Source: Planctomycetaceae bacterium (GTDB lineage: Bacteria; Planctomycetota; Planctomycetia; Planctomycetales; Planctomycetaceae). Taken from it: 9,760 bases of DNA. Positions 1 to 6,067 of the stretch are shown here, piece by piece; the stretch's first letter is position 1, and every line of letters begins with the position of its first letter. Location: positions 1-9,760 of the forward strand of contig JALTOP010000508.1 of the NCBI GenBank assembly GCA_027000105.1, in the 5' to 3' direction. A model generated the notes under the pieces. That model saw only the letters and a program-made list of their open reading frames with translations, did not search any database and was not told the origin of the DNA. A program made the position numbers and the translations under genes.

Positions 1-1013
1 GAACGTCACGGATTATCCCGATCTACGGAAATGTTGAAGGAGCCCTCCAGAAAGTGGAAGACCTGTGGCCCAAGTTGAGGAAAAATCCGATTCGCATCCT
101 TAAACCGAACGGCGCACATCCTCAGTTGCCCGGGCATTTTTCCGTTCCGCCAGAAAAACCGAGCGACAGCAAATCAACAGAGCAGGAAAATCAGAAGGCG
201 GCATCTGCCCACCCCCCAAAAAATCATTCATCAAAAACAACCCACTCTGCCGAAGCGAAAAAAAATACTGATCTCTCACCCATTCTGATTGTGCCGGGAC
301 AGGGCCGATTGACGATTTCGTCTGAAGATACCGAAGCTCTTGATCAGATGGAAGCCCTGTTACGAGCCATGTTTTCTCGTGCGGGCGGCGGTCGAAATCG
401 GGATTTCGGCATCTATCAGTTGAAAAACGCAGGGGCAACGGAAGTAGCGACAACACTGAAGCAGATTTTCAACACGCGCAACGGCAACTTCACTTTCGGC
501 AATGTGATACTCGTTCCCGAAGAACGCCTGAATGTGTTGATTGTCTATGCGGGGAGAAGTGATCGGGAACGGATCGAGCAACTCGTTCAGATTCTCGACA
601 TCGAAAACATTCCCGATACCAAACGGGCTTTCCAGACAAAAGTTATCCCGATGCTCTACGCTAATGCGGCTCGGGTTGAACGACTGATTCGTGGTATTTA
701 CCGCCCTCAAATGACAGCCGGCGGTGCTCGCCGCAATGTCAGCATTCCTAAAGGCGTCCCGCCAGAGGTAGCGACCGTGCTTCGCCAGATCAATGCGGCT
801 GCTTCCTCCCCGTTGCTCACTCTGGAAGTGCAAACGGAAACGAATTCGTTGATCGTGAAAGCACCGCAAAGCCTGCTCGAAGAAATCGAGGAACTGATCG
901 CATCGATTGATGAATCTTCACGCACCACACGTTCCAAGGGGGTCACGCTGATTCCGTTGAAAAAAACGAATTCAAAACGTGTCATGCAAATTCTCAACGG
1001 GATTCTCGATTAA
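1..1013 (+). CDS. Secretin N-domain (NolW-like) repeat protein, 5' end missing
   Basis: The frame is open from the first complete codon at position 3 to the TAA at 1011-1013, giving 336 visible residues. The GTG at 54 is an internal valine, not a start. After about 37 residues comes a charged, low-complexity Ser/Lys/Pro linker (visible residues ~48-90). The end of one beta-alpha unit follows (LTISSEDTEALDQMEALL). A full NolW-like unit spans ~134-200 (GIYQLKNAGATEVATTL to LVQILD), a second ~210-303 (VIPMLYANAARVERLI to ELIASID), and a third begins at ~312 and stops after one strand and helix (VTLIPLKKTNSKRVMQIL). Such units form the periplasmic ring domains of secretins in type II secretion and related systems. 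No secretin beta-barrel domain is present and the protein ends directly after the last helix. It is therefore probably a periplasmic secretin-like repeat protein rather than the outer-membrane pore itself. The unseen N-terminus should carry a signal sequence. Family assignment is from pattern recognition only. Confidence 0.75.
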   Translation, partial: TSRIIPIYGNVEGALQKVEDLWPKLRKNPIRILKPNGAHPQLPGHFSVPPEKPSDSKSTEQENQKAASAHPPKNHSSKTTHSAEAKKNTDLSPILIVPGQGRLTISSEDTEALDQMEALLRAMFSRAGGGRNRDFGIYQLKNAGATEVATTLKQIFNTRNGNFTFGNVILVPEERLNVLIVYAGRSDRERIEQLVQILDIENIPDTKRAFQTKVIPMLYANAARVERLIRGIYRPQMTAGGARRNVSIPKGVPPEVATVLRQINAAASSPLLTLEVQTETNSLIVKAPQSLLEEIEELIASIDESSRTTRSKGVTLIPLKKTNSKRVMQILNGILD

Positions 1014-1198
1014 GTCGTCTCCTGCTCTGGTTGAATTCGTCAATATCGAATAAAAAAATATAAAATGGACGGGGGATCGTGCCATCGGGACAGGGAAGTC
1101 AACTGGTACGGGGCTATCGCTTCTCTGAGGTTCGAATTCCCGCACAAGATTTCCTGCGCGAAATTCCTTCAGTGAAAGTTGCATAAAGGACGCAAAGA
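1014..1198. other. Intergenic region before ald, no clear gene
   Basis: This gap is A+T-rich near 1031-1066, where TTGAAT (1031-1036) is followed by an A-run and TATAAA (1059-1064). The 22-base spacer is too long for a standard sigma-70 promoter, so I call no promoter. Two short overlapping frames are open: ATG 1065 to TGA 1175 (36 residues) and GTG 1079 to TAA 1186 (35 residues, in the same frame as ald). Neither has a ribosome binding site. A weak imperfect inverted repeat (GAATTCCCGCA versus TGCGCGAAATTC) lies at about 1134-1166. Confidence 0.4.
1185..1190 (+). promoter_or_regulatory. Ribosome binding site of ald
   Basis: AAAGGA lies 8 bases upstream of the ATG at 1199. This is good Shine-Dalgarno spacing and supports that ATG as the start of alanine dehydrogenase. 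Confidence 0.7.
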
Positions 1199-2314
1199 AT
1201 GATTGTAGGCGTACCGCGTGAAATCAAAAGCGATGAATATCGTGTGGCGATGTTGCCGGTCGGTGTCGAGATGCTCTGCCAGTCCGGGCACCGGGTTCTG
1301 TTTCAAAGTGGTGCCGGTATCGGCAGTGGGATTCCCGATCAGGATTACCGCTCCAGCGGGGCTGAAATTGTCGATACGGCTGAAGAAATTTTTACCTACG
1401 CTGATCTGATCGTTAAGGTGAAGGAACCTCTTGAGCCGGAATGGGGGATGTTACGGCGGGAGCAAATTCTTTTCACCTACTGCCATTTTGCAGCGGATGA
1501 AAAATTGACCCGGGAAGTTTTGGCAACCGGAGTTACCGCGGTTGCTTACGAAACTTTGCGCGGGCCCAAAGGGAAACTGCCGTTATTGACTCCCATGAGC
1601 GAGGTCGCCGGTCGCATGAGCGTGCAGGAAGGAGCGAAATATCTGGAGCGCCCCCAGGAAGGTCGTGGAATTCTGTTGGGAGGTGTTCCCGGTGTCGCTC
1701 CTGCGCATATCGTGATTCTCGGCGGAGGCGTGGTCGGGAAAAACGCGGCCCAGATTGCGGCAGGGTTTCAGGCCGATGTCAATATCCTCGATGTGAATGT
1801 TGATCGGTTGCGCTACCTTGAAGATATCATGCCTGCGAATGTCAACACGCTTTACAGCGATCGCCACAATATCATCGAACAGATATCACGTGCTGATCTT
1901 GTCATCGGCTCTGTGTTGATTCCCGGTGCAAGAGCTCCCAAGCTCGTGACACAAAATGATCTGCGGCGAATGAAGCCCGGTGCGGTAATCGTCGATGTCG
2001 CTGTTGATCAGGGAGGGTGCTTTGAATCGACCCATCCGACAACACATTCCGATCCGACGTACATCGTTGATGGAGTTGTCCATTATTGTGTGGCCAACAT
2101 GCCGGGAGCGGTTGGCCGAACCAGCACCTATGCGTTGTGTAATGTCACGTTTCCTTACGTGATGAAAATCGCACAAAAAGGACTGCTTGAGGCCGTTTCC
2201 GACGATGACGGCTTTGCAGAGGCGATCAACATGTATGCCGGCCATCTCACCAACCGGGCCGTGGCAGAAACCTTCGGGATGAAATACAGGAATTTTCGCG
2301 AGCTCGTTTCCTGA
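1199..2314 (+). CDS. ald: Alanine dehydrogenase (NAD-dependent)
   Basis: The product catalyses reversible oxidative deamination of L-alanine to pyruvate and ammonia with NAD, in the cytoplasm. At 371 residues it has the usual family length. It starts MIVGVPREIK, the classic N-terminus of the family. The substrate and catalytic residues known from the Mycobacterium tuberculosis enzyme fall at the same numbers: Arg15, Lys75 (in KVKEP), His96 (in TYCHFAA), Asp270 (in VDVAVDQGG) and Asn300 (in VANMPGAVGRTST). The Rossmann nucleotide-binding loop is ILGGGVVG, ~173-180. Asp198 at the end of the second strand (NILDVN) is the residue expected to hold the NAD ribose. The ATG at 1199 has an AAAGGA site 8 bases upstream. 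The gene stands alone between unrelated neighbours, with a possible terminator after it. The distinction from the related NAD(P) transhydrogenase alpha subunit is clear from length and the DQGG/NMPGAV motifs. Confidence 0.97.
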   Translation: MIVGVPREIKSDEYRVAMLPVGVEMLCQSGHRVLFQSGAGIGSGIPDQDYRSSGAEIVDTAEEIFTYADLIVKVKEPLEPEWGMLRREQILFTYCHFAADEKLTREVLATGVTAVAYETLRGPKGKLPLLTPMSEVAGRMSVQEGAKYLERPQEGRGILLGGVPGVAPAHIVILGGGVVGKNAAQIAAGFQADVNILDVNVDRLRYLEDIMPANVNTLYSDRHNIIEQISRADLVIGSVLIPGARAPKLVTQNDLRRMKPGAVIVDVAVDQGGCFESTHPTTHSDPTYIVDGVVHYCVANMPGAVGRTSTYALCNVTFPYVMKIAQKGLLEAVSDDDGFAEAINMYAGHLTNRAVAETFGMKYRNFRELVS

Positions 2315-2339
2315 AACCTTCGCGCATCCTTCAATCGAC

Positions 2340-2371
2340 ACAGCTATTCTGTGCTGATACAGGCTGTTTTT
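2340..2371 (+). terminator. Possible rho-independent terminator of ald
   Basis: ACAGC (2340-2344) can pair with GCTGT (2363-2367), and inside it CTGT (2349-2352) with ACAG (2359-2362) around a 6-base loop. The unpaired TATT makes a one-sided bulge. A run of five T follows at 2367-2371. It lies 25 bases past the ald stop and fits an intrinsic terminator, but the stem is short, interrupted and only moderately G+C-rich. Confidence 0.4.
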
Positions 2372-2446
2372 CCCTGCTCCGGGGGACTACAATAACCGTC
2401 GTTTTTCGAAGAAGACCAGAAGCAGATAACTGAATTGCAAGGCGGA

Positions 2447-4453
2447 ATGGCTAAAAAATCGCAGCGGAGTGTTTTGAATTCGGAACAGGTTCTCGGCCCG
2501 AACGGGCGGATTGCCGCTCGATTGGATAAGTATGAATTCCGGGAACAGCAGTTGCAAATGGCCAATGCTGTTGAACGCGCGATCGCCAGGCAGGAGCATC
2601 TGGTTGTCGAAGCCGGAACCGGAACCGGAAAGAGTTTTGCCTATCTGGTGCCCGCCATCCTTTCCGTGCTGGATAATCATACCGGGAAGGATTCGAACGC
2701 TGAAAAAAAACAGAAGAAACGCGTCATCATTTCGACGCATACCATCAGTTTGCAGGAACAGTTGATTGGCAAGGATATCCCGTTTCTTAATGCGATCCTG
2801 CCTGTCGAGTTCTCCGCGGTATTGGTCAAGGGACGATCGAATTACGCCAGTTTAAGACGGATAAAGGGGGCGATTGATAAAACCGTCTCCCTGTTTTCCG
2901 AGCCGGAACAGACCCGACAATTACGGGAAATTGCTGCCTGGTCGAACGAGACGGCTGATGGTTCCCTTTCCGATCTCGGCTTTCGCCCGATTCCTGCTGT
3001 CTGGGATGAGGTGCGCAGCGAACATGGGAACTGTCTGGGCAAGAAATGCCCGACTTATGATAACTGCCTGTATTACAAGGCCCGCAGACGGGTCTGGAAT
3101 GCGGATTTGCTTGTCGTGAATCATGCGTTGTTCTTTTCCGATCTGGCTCTCCGCCGGGAAGGGGCGTCGGTTTTGCCCGATTACAACGCGGTCGTTTTTG
3201 ATGAGGCACATATGCTGGAGCAGGTTGCTTCGTCGCATCTGGGAGATTCAGTTGCCAACACACAGCTCAATTATATCCTGATGAAATTGTACAACGATCG
3301 CGCCAACAAGGGATTGCTGGTGCATCACCATTTTCGCGAAGGGCAGAAGCAGGTGGCGAGGTTGTACCACTTGCAAGACGAATTGTTCTCGGTCATTGCC
3401 CATCATCTGGGAGTCGATTCCGGAATGAACGGTCGCGTTCGAAAGCCGCTCGGTATCGCGAATGCGGTCTCTCCAGAGTTGAATCAACTGGCGGGCATGG
3501 TTGGAGAGTTCGCGGAAAATATCGAAAAGGAAGAGGAGCGAATTGAGCTGAAGGCCGCAGCGGATCGGTTATATGGACTGTCCAATTCACTCAACAACTG
3601 GCTCGAACAGACTCTCGATGATGCCGTTTACTGGGGTGAACTGAGCCGTGGCAGACAGCAGCAGGTCAAATTGATATCTGCGCCGGTTGAGATTGGAACG
3701 TCGCTGCGATCCGAACTGTTCAGCCAGATTCCTTCAGTCATCCTGACATCCGCGACCATCGCGGTGGGAGGGCAGTCATTCAAATTTGTGAAAAACCGTC
3801 TCGGTTTGAGCAGCGGGGCCGAGTTGAAAGTCGGCAGTCCATTCGACTTCAAAAAACAGATGAAGCTGATTCTCTGTCAGGATATGCCCGACCCGGCCAG
3901 TGAAGCGGCCGCTTATGAGCAAGCCGTGATCAAACAGGTGGAAAAGTATGTTTTGCAAACGCATGGCAAGGCATTTGTACTTTTCACCAGCTACAAAATG
4001 CTCAACATGTGCGCGGAGCGTCTGGCCGGCGTGTTCAACGAGCAGGGAATCAATCTGTATTGCCAGGGAAAAGATCTCTCCCGATCGTTGATGTTGGAGC
4101 GTTTCCGTGGTGATCAGGCGGCTGTCCTGTTCGGTTCGGACAGTTTCTGGCAGGGAGTCGATGTACCTGGTGCCGCGCTACAGAATGTGATTATTACCCG
4201 TTTGCCCTTTTCCGTGCCCGATCACCCGCTACTTGAGGCGAGGGTCGAGCGGATCAAGCAAAGTGGCGGCAATCCCTTTATGGAATATCAGGTTCCTGAG
4301 GCAGCGATCAAGCTGAAACAGGGCTTTGGCAGGCTGATTCGAACCAAAGATGATGTCGGGCAGGTTGTGATTCTTGATCCCCGTATCAAAACAAAACGCT
4401 ACGGCCGCATCTTTCTGGAAAGCCTGCCCGATGCAGAAGTGATCATTGAGTGA
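2447..4453 (+). CDS. dinG: DinG/XPD-family ATP-dependent DNA helicase
   Basis: This is a superfamily 2 helicase of the DinG/YoaA (Rad3/XPD) type, expected to unwind DNA 5'-3' in repair or in resolving R-loops and replication blocks. I chose the ATG at 2447 (668 residues). The in-frame TTG at 2435 has no Shine-Dalgarno sequence, while AAGG lies 4 bases before the ATG. Visible motifs are the Q-like segment FREQQLQMANAV (~32-43), Walker A GTGTGKS (57-63), motif Ia with STHTISLQEQL (~96-106), an iron-sulphur segment with Cys196, Cys201 and Cys207, and the DEAH box at 252-255 (VVFDEAHML). Further on come LTSATI (~433-438), SFWQGVDVPG (566-575) and motif VI QGFGRLIR (625-632). The first iron-sulphur cysteine expected near KGRSNY is absent and Ser135 sits there. 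Length and motif order are complete. The family is certain; whether it is orthologous to E. coli DinG rather than YoaA is less so. Confidence 0.93.
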   Translation: MAKKSQRSVLNSEQVLGPNGRIAARLDKYEFREQQLQMANAVERAIARQEHLVVEAGTGTGKSFAYLVPAILSVLDNHTGKDSNAEKKQKKRVIISTHTISLQEQLIGKDIPFLNAILPVEFSAVLVKGRSNYASLRRIKGAIDKTVSLFSEPEQTRQLREIAAWSNETADGSLSDLGFRPIPAVWDEVRSEHGNCLGKKCPTYDNCLYYKARRRVWNADLLVVNHALFFSDLALRREGASVLPDYNAVVFDEAHMLEQVASSHLGDSVANTQLNYILMKLYNDRANKGLLVHHHFREGQKQVARLYHLQDELFSVIAHHLGVDSGMNGRVRKPLGIANAVSPELNQLAGMVGEFAENIEKEEERIELKAAADRLYGLSNSLNNWLEQTLDDAVYWGELSRGRQQQVKLISAPVEIGTSLRSELFSQIPSVILTSATIAVGGQSFKFVKNRLGLSSGAELKVGSPFDFKKQMKLILCQDMPDPASEAAAYEQAVIKQVEKYVLQTHGKAFVLFTSYKMLNMCAERLAGVFNEQGINLYCQGKDLSRSLMLERFRGDQAAVLFGSDSFWQGVDVPGAALQNVIITRLPFSVPDHPLLEARVERIKQSGGNPFMEYQVPEAAIKLKQGFGRLIRTKDDVGQVVILDPRIKTKRYGRIFLESLPDAEVIIE

Positions 4454-4514
4454 CGTTGCCAGAAAACCTGAATTGCTGCCGAACCGGACCGACTATTGGG
4501 TGATTATTGAGTGA
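4440..4514. repeat. 15-bp direct repeat across the dinG stop codon
   Basis: GTGATCATTGAGTGA at 4440-4454, which contains the last codons and stop of dinG, recurs as GTGATTATTGAGTGA at 4500-4514. There is one mismatch and the start-to-start distance is exactly 60 bases. The intervening sequence does not resemble the dinG coding sequence just upstream, so a simple tandem duplication of the 60 bases is not evident. Confidence 0.55.
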
Positions 4515-4561
4515 TCGCTTTCCAATAACTGCCCTTTACCGTAATATCAGAACTACCAGAA

Positions 4562-4605
4562 GGCGGGGAGATTCCTGAGACGGAGAGCCCCCTGGGAATC
4601 CTGCC
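4562..4605. other. Possible imperfect hairpin in the dinG-lipoprotein gap
   Basis: GATTCC (4570-4575) pairs with GGAATC (4595-4600), and outside it GGC (4562-4564) with GCC (4603-4605) across an internal loop. A competing pairing of GGGG (4565-4568) with CCCC in the loop is also possible. No T-run follows, so I do not call it a terminator. It could act in RNA as a leader structure of the lipoprotein gene or be chance. Confidence 0.25.
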
Positions 4606-4632
4606 ATGTTGTCCTGTTCAATATGTGATCTG

Positions 4633-4657
4633 TTTAGAGACTTTACGACTTTAGAGA
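4633..4657. repeat. TTTAGAGA direct repeats upstream of the lipoprotein gene
   Basis: TTTAGAGA occurs at 4633-4640 and again at 4650-4657, with a related TTTACGAC at 4642-4649 between them. This makes three near-contiguous 8-9 base units. They lie 28-52 bases before the ATG at 4685, in the position of an operator or leader element. No function is shown by the sequence. Confidence 0.5.
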
Positions 4658-4668
4658 ATTCATTTTTT

Positions 4669-4673
4669 GAGGG
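4669..4673 (+). promoter_or_regulatory. Ribosome binding site deciding the lipoprotein start
   Basis: GAGGG lies 11 bases before the ATG at 4685. It overlaps the upstream in-frame TTG at 4667, which argues against that TTG as the start. The spacing is on the long side. Confidence 0.45.
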
Positions 4674-4684
4674 TTCATTACGCA

Positions 4685-5827
4685 ATGAGAGTGACTCTTT
4701 TCTGTTCTTTCCTTTTTTGGGGAGTGATGATTTTTCCCGGTTGTCAAAATCAGTCGGGAGATAACCCCGGGCAAGCCGATTCGCAATCGCAATCCGCATC
4801 CGAAAACCCGGCAGGCAAAAATGGTGCAATGCCTGCTGAAGATGCGGAAGCCGTCAAGGAAATAGAGGCACTCGCCAGTGCGATAAAAACCGATAAGCAG
4901 GGTTGGGTCGTTGAAGTCGATTTTCGTGGGACTCCCGTCACCGACGAGCAGCTTGAACCTCTGTTGAAGCTGAAAAAACTGAGGTCTGTCCTGTTGAACG
5001 AAACTCCGATTACCGATCAGGGCCTGAAAACGCTCGGGCAGATCGGGACGCTGACCAATCTGGATTTGCGTGATTGCAAAATCACCAACGACGGCCTGGC
5101 GCATTTGACGGGACTGACCAATCTGAAAGCATTGAGGCTTTCAGGGAAAAATGGAAAAACGGAAGTAGACACCGACGGAATGGTGCACGTCGGAAAGCTG
5201 ACCAATTTGAAAGCCCTGCTACTTGATTTTTTGTGGATCGATGGGGAGGGTCTACAACATCTGTCCAACTGTAAAAAAATTGAAGAACTGTACCTGGCGG
5301 AGACACTGGTTGCTGACGAGGATCTGGCCAAACTGGTACTGTTCCCCAAACTGAAAAAACTGCGCATTTCAAAACTTTCACAGGTGACAGGAGCCGGGTT
5401 GGAGCATGTCGCAAAGATCGAAGGGCTGATCGATCTCGATCTGAGTGAAAACAGTTCCCTGTTTGATGCCGATCTGGCCCCCGTTTCCCGATTGACGAAC
5501 CTGAAACGGCTCAATCTTTGGCGAGTTGCCTTGACTGACGCCGGCGTGGCCCACTTGGCACCGTTGACAAACCTGGAATGGCTTAACCTGGATAATACAC
5601 AATTAAGTGATGCCGGGCTCAAATATCTGCGGGGAATGACAAAACTGAAATTCCTGCATCTCGGTTCGACATCCATCACTGATGCGGGGCTGCCTCAACT
5701 GGAAGTGTTGAAATCACTCAATGATCTGAAAGTAACACGAACAGCTGTGACCGACGCGGGTGTCAAGGCGTTAAAGGAAAAACTGCCTGAAACGGAGATT
5801 CAACTGAAATATCTTGGGGATGGATAG
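4685..5827 (+). CDS. Leucine-rich-repeat lipoprotein
   Basis: The 380-residue product is expected to be a lipid-anchored envelope protein that binds another protein through its repeats. The partner is unknown. The start is the ATG at 4685: it gives a short, basic then hydrophobic signal (MRVTLFCSFLFWGVMIF) followed by PGC, so Cys20 is the likely lipidated residue. The lipobox is imperfect, with Phe-Pro-Gly before the Cys. A polar Gln/Ser/Asn linker (~21-53) and an acidic helix (~54-70) lead into about 12 leucine-rich repeats from ~76 to ~374. Most repeats are 24 residues with the pattern L.L..T.(I/L)TDAGL..L..L..L. Repeat 4 carries a 4-residue insertion (GKNGKTEVDTDGM), and repeats 7 and 8 depart from the consensus on the convex side. 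The last repeats (ALTDAGVAHL, QLSDAGLKYL, SITDAGLPQL, AVTDAGVKAL) are the most regular. There is no catalytic domain. LRR lipoproteins of this style are common in Planctomycetota. Confidence 0.87.
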   Translation: MRVTLFCSFLFWGVMIFPGCQNQSGDNPGQADSQSQSASENPAGKNGAMPAEDAEAVKEIEALASAIKTDKQGWVVEVDFRGTPVTDEQLEPLLKLKKLRSVLLNETPITDQGLKTLGQIGTLTNLDLRDCKITNDGLAHLTGLTNLKALRLSGKNGKTEVDTDGMVHVGKLTNLKALLLDFLWIDGEGLQHLSNCKKIEELYLAETLVADEDLAKLVLFPKLKKLRISKLSQVTGAGLEHVAKIEGLIDLDLSENSSLFDADLAPVSRLTNLKRLNLWRVALTDAGVAHLAPLTNLEWLNLDNTQLSDAGLKYLRGMTKLKFLHLGSTSITDAGLPQLEVLKSLNDLKVTRTAVTDAGVKALKEKLPETEIQLKYLGDG

Positions 5828-5881
5828 ACAGATCGGTATGGGCGAAAAGTGCAGGATACTGCTTGAGTTTCTGGCAGACTG

Positions 5882-5994
5882 ACTGTTTCTGTCTGGTCGT
5901 TTCTGTCTTGTCGTTTCGGTCTGGTCGTTTCGGTCTGGCCATCTCTGTCTGACTGGCTTCGGTCCGACTGGTTCTGTCCGACTGGTTCGGTCTG
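5882..5994. repeat. Degenerate 14-bp tandem repeat array, 8 units
   Basis: Eight consecutive units fill this stretch. They start at 5882, 5896, 5910, 5924, 5938, 5952, 5967 and 5981; each is 14 bases except the sixth, which is 15. Units 3 and 4 are identical (GTCGTTTCGGTCTG). Units 6-8 begin ACTGG instead of GTCGT, and all but the fifth and sixth keep a TTC(T/G)GTC core. The + strand of the array is nearly free of A, so it is strongly strand-biased. The 14-base period is not a multiple of three, which argues against a coding repeat. It ends 73 bases before the start of the next gene. Confidence 0.9.
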
Positions 5995-6054
5995 GCAAGC
6001 CTGGCTGTTGCGACTGACGCCCTGAACTCACATTGGGGCCGGGGACTCACCATT

Positions 6055-6061
6055 GAGGGGG
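6055..6061 (+). promoter_or_regulatory. Ribosome binding site deciding the ceramidase-like start
   Basis: GAGGGGG at 6055-6061 touches the ATG at 6062 but is 6 bases before the ATG at 6068. The latter is the better start and also gives a typical MKKK signal peptide. Confidence 0.6.
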
Positions 6062-6067
6062 ATGAAA

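Larger units (their letters stand above)
5828..6067. other. Intergenic region carrying a 14-bp tandem array
   Basis: The 240 bases between the lipoprotein and the ceramidase-like gene hold the 14-bp array (5882-5994). Before it is a small hairpin, GCAG-GATA-CTGC, at about 5851-5862. The hairpin has no T-run, so termination of the lipoprotein transcript there is doubtful. I see no credible gene; the only + strand start nearby (ATG 5839) runs 14 codons. Confidence 0.6.

Noticed and set aside
360..869. Minus-strand open frame (169 residues) opposite the secretin-N-domain gene
   Set aside because: The + strand frame shows repeated domain structure; the minus product has no recognisable pattern.
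1031..1064. TTGAAT and TATAAA as a promoter for ald
   Set aside because: The spacer is 22 bases, outside the usual 16-19, and no better-spaced -10 box stands out from the A-run.
1129..1140. GGTTCGAATTCC, resembling a tRNA T-arm, with AACTGGTA upstream resembling a D-loop
   Set aside because: The conserved G53-C61 pair is not formed, the T-stem mispairs, no acceptor stem can be built from the flanks and no anticodon arm is evident. Chance resemblance.
4609..4638. TTGTCC and TTTAGA as a promoter for the lipoprotein gene
   Set aside because: The -10 box matches the consensus at only three of six positions. Too weak to call.
5882..5994. CRISPR array
   Set aside because: The 14-bp units abut without spacers and no cas gene is present in the window.
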